The position numbers were made by a program, and so were the translations under genes. The notes under the pieces were generated by a model. That model was not told the origin of the DNA. It saw only the letters and a program-made list of their open reading frames with translations, and did no database searches. 64,000 nucleotides of DNA from Adiantum capillus-veneris (lineage: Eukaryota > Streptophyta > Polypodiopsida > Polypodiales > Pteridaceae): contig CM043952.1 in NCBI GenBank assembly GCA_014529385.2, forward strand, positions 68,639,370-68,703,369, given 5' to 3'. Below, piece by piece: positions 58,431-64,000 of this stretch (position 1 is the first letter of the stretch; each line of letters begins with the position of its first letter).

Positions 58431-58709
58431 TGTAGACATGTAGTAGTGTTAGTGTGTATACGCGCTTCACCAGAGGCACTTTTCTCCCACTAGGTTTTTC
58501 CCCCTGGACATCTAGTGTGAAAGGACACCTTATCTCTTAGGGTCTCAAATAAGCTTTGTAGCTCTGAGGTTGTATATACTCTATTATTCTAATACAGAGA
58601 GATAGACTACAGAGATCTCGTAAGCAAGCTCTGTGTCTTCTCCTTCTCCATCTTCTTCCTACTCTGAGTTGTTGTCTTCCTTCTGTTTCCTGTTTCATCA
58701 TCTTCAACA
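58431..58709 (+). repeat. 5' LTR of the plus-strand copia (279 bp)
   Basis: TGTAGACATG ... CTTCAACA. A TATATACTCTATTATT stretch in its second half is a likely core promoter. Confidence 0.96.
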
Positions 58710-58727
58710 ATTGGTATCAGAGCAAGG
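58710..58727 (+). promoter_or_regulatory. Primer binding site, tRNA-iMet
   Basis: TTGGTATCAGAGCAAGG directly follows the 5' LTR. Confidence 0.92.
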
Positions 58728-59124
58728 TGATTTCCAGAGCCTCTACTTGCATTTTCACGTCCGCGCGCGCAATCGCAGTTTTCAGGCAGTTTTCGGAAAA
58801 TTTGCTTGTGGGAGCATCCTCGACGTTCCGGGAGTATTCTAACCAAGCGACCTGGGGTTTCAGGCGACCTAGGTTTTTACTCCCCTTTTGAAGCCGTTCG
58901 AGCCCTCAGAATTTTGTTCTGAGCAGCGTAGCAGAAGTTACTTTTCGGAGTGTTTAGATCAAGAGGGTGTGCTTTTTGACAGATTTTCTTCAGGTAAACA
59001 GTTCTTTTGGGAAGCAGCTTGTCTTAGCTTTGTGCTGAGATTTTGTGTAGAGTTTTTCTTGCATTGGAGAGGAGATTTGTGAATCTCTTGGAGGTTCTTT
59101 TGCTCTCTTGTGTGCATCCACAGT

Positions 59125-62100
59125 ATGGCTCAATCTACGGAGAAAGAGATTTTTGGTGCGTTTACACCCGAAGACAAATTGGATGGTACCAACTATTCTC
59201 TTTGGTCTTTTATGGCCAAAAATGTTTTGGTTGGTAAAGGATTGTGGGATTATGTATCTGGAGATGAAGTTCGTCCAGGTAGCATTGCACCTGCCACGCC
59301 TGGTCGTGGTGCAGCTATTGGTGCAGGACCCTCACAAGTCACTCCAGAGCAAAAGAGATGGGATACTAAAGATGCACAAGCTATGGCTGTGATTGCCTTA
59401 ACCATAAAGAGGACAATCACACCACATATCAGATCTTGCAGAACTTTTGAGGATGCTTGGAACACTCTGCAAGCTATGTTTGGAGGAAGAAACGCTGCCA
59501 GAATAGAGTTTTTGAAGAAACAACTTGATAAAATACAGATGGACGAAGGTGACGATATCGTCTAGCATCTTACAAAAATCAGGGATCTTAAAGAGCAATT
59601 GCTTAGCATTGATGAAGTGATTCTAGAGAAGGACTTGGTTTCCAAAACACTCAATTCACTACCACCATCTTATTTGACTTTTCAGACTTCTTTGACTCTG
59701 TCTTTGTGAGCTAATCCTGAGCCTCTTCATTTTGAAGAGTTAGTGGCTTTGCTATTGCAGGAGGATCAATCACGTAAGAACAAGTCTTTACAGGTGGATG
59801 GTATGGATCATGCTCTTGTTGTATAGAACAAAAACAAGGGTAAAGATAGTGCTCATTACTCCAAGTCTGGTGCAGGACAATCTTCAGAGAAGTCTAAAGG
59901 TGATTTCGACAATTCCAAGAAGAAAGGTAAATGTCACTACTGCAAGAAACGTGGTCACTACATTAGTGAGTGTAAAAAGCGAATTGCTAAAGAAAGGAAG
60001 AAAGAGTCAAGTTTGGTTGTTTCAGCTTCTGGTGATTCTTCTACAGCTAAAGAAGAGTCTGCAAACTTTGTGTAGGATTCTTATGCTTTCTTAGTATATT
60101 CAGATTTTTCTGCTTATAGTGTTGACGAGACACAAATGATTTGGTACTTTGATAGTGGTGCATCCAGGCATATCACTTCAAGGAAGGATTTGTTTTGTTC
60201 ATTGGATGCAGCTCCAGCAGGAAAGAAGGTGACATGTGCAAATAATGATTTTTATCCAATCAAAGGCGTTGGTAAGATTTTGATTACCATTTCAGATGGT
60301 TCAGATTTATGCTTGCTAGATGTCTTATATGTTCCAGGGATCAAGAAGAATTTGTTGTCTATATCCTCTCTTGCAAAAAAAGGTCTTCGGGTCATTTTTG
60401 AGGATGACAGATGTGTTGTACGAGATCGAGAGAATGGTTATTCTCTTATCACTACAGGTACGCTGGAAAACGGACTATTTGTGCTAGATCGTTATGAAAA
60501 GCAGATTCAGGTATGTATTGCAGAAACAAAGACTCAGGCCATGCAGGATGCTGAGTTGTGGCATGCTAGATTTGGGCATGTTAGTTATGGCAGTTTGATG
60601 ACTTTACAACGTCATAATATGGTGCATGATTTGTCTTTATTGGAGATGCCACCAAGACATGTATGTGAAGGTTGCGTTCTTGGAAAGATGCACAGATTTG
60701 CATTTTTGCAGGATGGTTCAGTTAGAGGGACACGAAAGTTGCAACTTGTACACAGTGATGTATGTGGTCCTATGAGGACGCCATCTATAGGAAACAGCCT
60801 TTGTTTTGTGACCTTCATTGATGACTTTTCCAGGTTTTGTTGGGTGTATCCACTCAAAGCAAAGTCAGATGTGTTTGCAGTTTTTCAACATTATGTCGCC
60901 ATGGTTGAAAATGAAACAGGTTGCAAAGTACAGACTCTTCGTACCGATTGAGGAGGTGAATACATGTAAGGTGCATTTAAGGAATTTTTGGGAAAGAAAG
61001 GCATTAAACACCAATGCACTATGCCATACATACCACAACATAATGGTGTTGTAGAAAGGAAGAACATGTCTTTAATGGAGACGGCTAGATGTATGCTCAA
61101 GGCTAAGAGTTTGCCTCATAAGCTATGGATGGAGGCAGTTGCTTCTGCAGCACATGTTTTGAACAGGTGTCCTACTCGTGCCTTGAAGACCATTACTCCA
61201 TATGAAGCTTGGTATGACAGAAAACCTTCAGTCAATTATCTTCATGTTTTTGGTTGTCTTACTTATCCTCACATCCCTCAGCAGTTACGTGGGAAGCTTG
61301 ATGATAAGGCAATCAAATGTATATTTGTGGGGTACAGTAGTGGAAGTAAAGGTTATAGACTTTACAATCCTGCTACAAACAAGATTTTTGAAAGTCGTGA
61401 TGTAATTTTTGCAGAAACTACTGCTCAACCTATGGTTGCTTTTGATGTACCTCATATGCAGACACATGATGTATTTGAAGGTTTGCTTCCTTCTTTTGTG
61501 GAGAATCAAGAATCACAACAGGTTGATAATCTTGATCAATCTTTTGATCAGCATGTGACACCTCATGATGTAGAGGAAATTGTGCGTGAAGAGCAAGAAG
61601 TTCTCAGGGAAGAAAGAACCTTGCCTAAATGGGTTCAAAAAACTTTGCAGGATAGCAAGTTGGATGCACCGTTGCCACGAAAAACACGTGCTGGTACTAC
61701 TTTTGGCAGAGAGCAAGTAGATTTGGCTTGCTTTAGCACTCTTTGTGATGCAGATGAGCCTGATTCATTTGAACAAGCTTTAGAGTGTGTTCAGTGGAAA
61801 GATGCTATGCAGCAAGAAATTGATTCTATTCGTAAGAATCATACATGGGATCTAGTGGACTTGCCTACAGGTAAAAAGCCTATTGGTACAAAGTGGGTTT
61901 TTAAGGTAAAAAGGAAATAAGATGGTACTGTTGACAGGTACAAAGCAAGGCTTGTGGCAAAAGGCTATGCTCAACAGAAAGGCATAGATTATGATGAAAC
62001 CTTTGCTCCTACTTCTCGTGCATCCACAGTTAGATCACTAGTTGCAATTGCTGCTCATCATGGTTGGAAAGTGCATCAGTTGGATATCAAAACTGCTTTT

Positions 62101-63309
62101 TTGAATGGTGATTTGCAGGAAGAAGTTTATGTAAGTCAACCAAGTGGTTTTGTTGTAAAAGGTCAAGAGCAAAAGGTATGTAGATTGCGTAAAGCTTTGT
62201 ATGGTCTCAAACAGGCTCCAAGAGCATGGTATGAGAAGATACATACTTATTTGATTGGCCAAGGATTTCAGAATAGTCCAACAGAAAGTACTTTGTACGT
62301 CAAAAAGAGAGATGGAATTCTCATTATGCTAACACTTTATGCGGATGATATGCTTCTTACAGGCAATACTGCAGATGAAATTGAAGCGTTTAAAGATGCT
62401 TTGAGAAAAAACTTTGAGATGTCTGATCTTGGTTTGCTACATTATTACTTGGGTATTTAGTTTGTGCAATCAGAGGATGGCATATACATGTTGCAGGCAA
62501 AATATTTGCATAAGATTTTGGACAAGTTTGGTATGCAAAATTGTAAACCAATCTCTACACCCGTAGAAACTGGATCAAAGTTGAGCATGCACGATGCTGG
62601 AGAACCTTTTGATGTACATACTTATGCAGCAACGGACGTTGGTTGCTTGATATATTTGGTAGGCAACACTTGTCCAGACATTCAATTTGGGGTTTCACAA
62701 GCAAGCAGATTTATGCACAGCCCAGGTATGCATCATTGGCAAGCTATGAAGCACATACTTCGTTACCTTTCAGGTACCCCTAATCTTTCCATGTTCTTTC
62801 CAAGGGGGGATATGTATGGAAAGCACAGTTCTATGCAGCTTCTTGGTTACAACGATTCAGATTGGGCTGGTGATTTTGACACACGACATTCTACAAGTGG
62901 GAATTGTTTTTTTCTTGGGAATGCATGTATATCTTGGCTAAGCAAGAAGCAACCCACAGTGGCTACATCAACTTGTGAAGCTGAGTACAGGGCAGCTTTC
63001 ACGACAACAGTTGATTGTGTATGGATACACACGTTATTGGCAGATCTTTGTGAGTGTCAACAGGCACCCACTACCATTTTCACTGACAGTCAGAGTGCTA
63101 TGGCAGTTGCAAGGAATCCAGTATTTCATGCAAGAACAAAGCACATAGATGTTCACTACCACTATGTCAGGGAAAGGCTACATGCAAGGGAGATCACACT
63201 AACTTACTGTCCTACACATGATAACATTGCAGATCTATTTACGAAGGCGTTATCACGAGAAAAGTTTGAAGCTTTCTGAAAAGCTTTGGGCTTACTCTCA
63301 TACACATGA
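59125..63309 (+). pseudogene. Copia polyprotein, one frame with nine premature stops
   Basis: Starts at the ATG MAQSTEKEIFGAFTPEDKLD and stays in one frame to 63309 (about 1,395 codons). Domains: gag with UBN2 region (59170-59780) and zinc knuckle CHYCKKRGHYISEC (59935-59976); protease WYFDSGASRHIT (60145); integrase with WHARFGHVSYGS and CEGCVLGK (60560-60690), HSDVCGP (60750) and QHNGVVERKN (61036); reverse transcriptase with AMQQEIDSIRKNHTW (61807), LDIKTAFLNGDL and LYADDMLLTG (62338); RNase H with SDWAGDFDT and TDSQSAMAVARNP (63085). Stops lie at 59563, 59707, 59824, 60073, 60949, 60967, 61918, 62458 and 63277. All could be single C-to-T changes. There is no frameshift. This copy is inactive but recently intact. 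Confidence 0.96.
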
Positions 63310-63346
63310 TGATCTGCTACCTTGTACGGATTCACACTATCACTAC

Positions 63347-63356
63347 AGGGGGGATT
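63347..63356 (+). promoter_or_regulatory. Polypurine tract of the plus-strand copia
   Basis: AGGGGGGATT directly before the 3' LTR. Confidence 0.9.
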
Positions 63357-63635
63357 TGTAGACATGTAGTAGTGTTAGTGTGTATACGCGCTTCACCAGG
63401 GGCACTTTTCTCCCACTGGGTTTTTCCCCCTGGACATCTGGTGTGAAAGGACACCTTATCTCTTAGGGTCTCATATAAGCTTTGTAGCTCTGAGGTTGTA
63501 TATACTCTATTATTCTAATACAGAGAGATAGACTATAGAGATCTCGTAAGCAAGCTCTGTGTCTTCTCCTTCTCCATCTTCTTCCTACTCTGAGTTGTTG
63601 TCTTCCTTATGTTTCCTGTTTCATCATCTTCAACA
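63357..63635 (+). repeat. 3' LTR of the plus-strand copia (279 bp)
   Basis: Partner of 58431-58709, followed by the GGAAC duplication at 63636-63640. Confidence 0.96.
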
Positions 63636-63640
63636 GGAAC

Positions 63641-63924
63641 AACACGTGCTATATAGCACAAACCGTAGAAGACTATAAGGCACCTGTTATGCAGAAAATG
63701 GCACTAGCAGAAACTCTGCACAAAACGACGAAATTGCCTGTGCAGACCTGCCTGTAGTGGAAACGGAGGTCGAAATGAGCCCAAATCGAAAATCTGAGCA
63801 AACCGTACTCTACGAGCTCATCCGAAGTATATGTCGACCTGTGAACACTCACCAAAGCTCACTGAAATCGGAGAAAGTGAGCAGGCGTGTATTGGAGCAG
63901 CTGGCGACTAAGCACGGGAGGACG
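63641..63924 (-). other. 5' leader of the minus-strand copia
   Basis: Non-coding sequence between the nested insertion and the primer site of the minus-strand element. It continues 58373-58430 on the far side of the insertion. Confidence 0.7.
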
Positions 63925-63944
63925 CAACCTGCTCTGATACCAAT
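63925..63944 (-). promoter_or_regulatory. Primer binding site of the minus-strand copia
   Basis: Minus-strand ATTGGTATCAGAGCAGG next to the LTR end CCAACA. Confidence 0.9.
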
Positions 63945-64000
63945 TGTTGGAATTAGGGTTGCAGAGAAACACACACAGCTTGGAGAAGACGAAGGAAGCT
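63945..64000 (-). repeat. 5' LTR of the minus-strand copia, cut by the window end
   Basis: Matches 55908-55963 with one or two differences. The rest lies beyond the window. Confidence 0.9.

Larger units (their letters stand above)
58431..63635 (+). mobile_element. Full-length Ty1/copia retrotransposon, the youngest insertion of the nest
   Basis: LTRs of 279 bp at 58431-58709 and 63357-63635 differ at about 6 positions by eye (about 2%). GGAAC duplications flank both ends. Primer site ATTGGTATCAGAGCAAGG at 58710-58727, polypurine tract AGGGGGGATT at 63347-63356. The polyprotein order gag, protease, integrase, reverse transcriptase, RNase H is the copia order. It inserted into the 5' leader of the related minus-strand copia. 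Confidence 0.97.
55908..64000 (-). mobile_element. Minus-strand Ty1/copia derivative lacking protease and integrase, split by another copia; runs off the window
   Basis: The 3' LTR is 55908-56134 (227 bp) and the 5' LTR starts at 63945 and continues past the window end; both begin TGTTGGAATTAGGG on the plus strand. A polypurine tract lies at 56135-56147 and an initiator-Met primer site at 63925-63944. The single coding region (56210-58372) joins a gag start directly to reverse transcriptase. Removing the nested plus-strand copia (58431-63635 with one GGAAC) leaves an element of only about 3 kb, so this is a non-autonomous deletion derivative. Confidence 0.88.

Overview
The window is repeat-rich nuclear DNA from a land plant with a large genome. 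I infer this from nested Ty3/gypsy and Ty1/copia elements primed by initiator tRNA-Met, a plant class XI leucine-rich-repeat receptor kinase, a tonoplast sugar-transporter pseudogene and many long CT/AG microsatellites. I cannot name the species; a gymnosperm, fern or large-genome angiosperm would all fit. Only one ordinary host gene looks complete, and most of the rest is layered mobile DNA. || Layout. 1-1353: no gene seen. 1354-7337: complete but decayed minus-strand chromodomain Ty3/gypsy element with 161-bp LTRs and ACTAG target duplications. 7338-12148: relics, including rearranged pieces of a sugar-transporter gene. 12151-12608: a 458-bp TIR element (MITE-like) flanked by TA. 13400-15800: a decayed coiled-coil coding region. 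16194-20140: old copia and gypsy relics and a 289-bp tandem duplication. 20500-23424: microsatellites and one perfect hairpin. 23425-29487: an intact two-exon LRR receptor kinase on the minus strand. 29488-33271: upstream DNA, microsatellites and SINE-like pieces. || 33272-55348 is one plus-strand chromodomain Ty3/gypsy element, opened up by later insertions: a truncated LINE in its leader, a 9,556-bp TIR DNA transposon in its pol region (41163-50718), and a second MITE-like copy (51027-51479) in its reverse transcriptase. Its 3' LTR is cut off and abuts a copia fragment. That fragment is broken by a minus-strand copia derivative (from 55908 past the window end), which is itself split by a full-length plus-strand copia element (58431-63635, TSD GGAAC). 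|| The most interesting object is the 9.56-kb DNA transposon. It has 28-bp terminal inverted repeats with one mismatch and a TA target duplication, and it interrupts the gypsy pol frame exactly. It carries two plus-strand genes of unknown function, a minus-strand multi-exon gene that I tentatively read as a DDE-type transposase (two in-frame stops), and an intronless minus-strand gene for a divergent histone H3. That H3 protein keeps the first nine residues of H3 (MARTKQTAR) and a full histone fold, separated by a tail of about 190 residues. The two MITE-like elements share the start and much of the terminal sequence of this transposon and the TA duplication, so they may be its non-autonomous relatives. 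A transposon that encodes its own histone H3 variant is, as far as I know, not a standard feature of any described plant TIR family.
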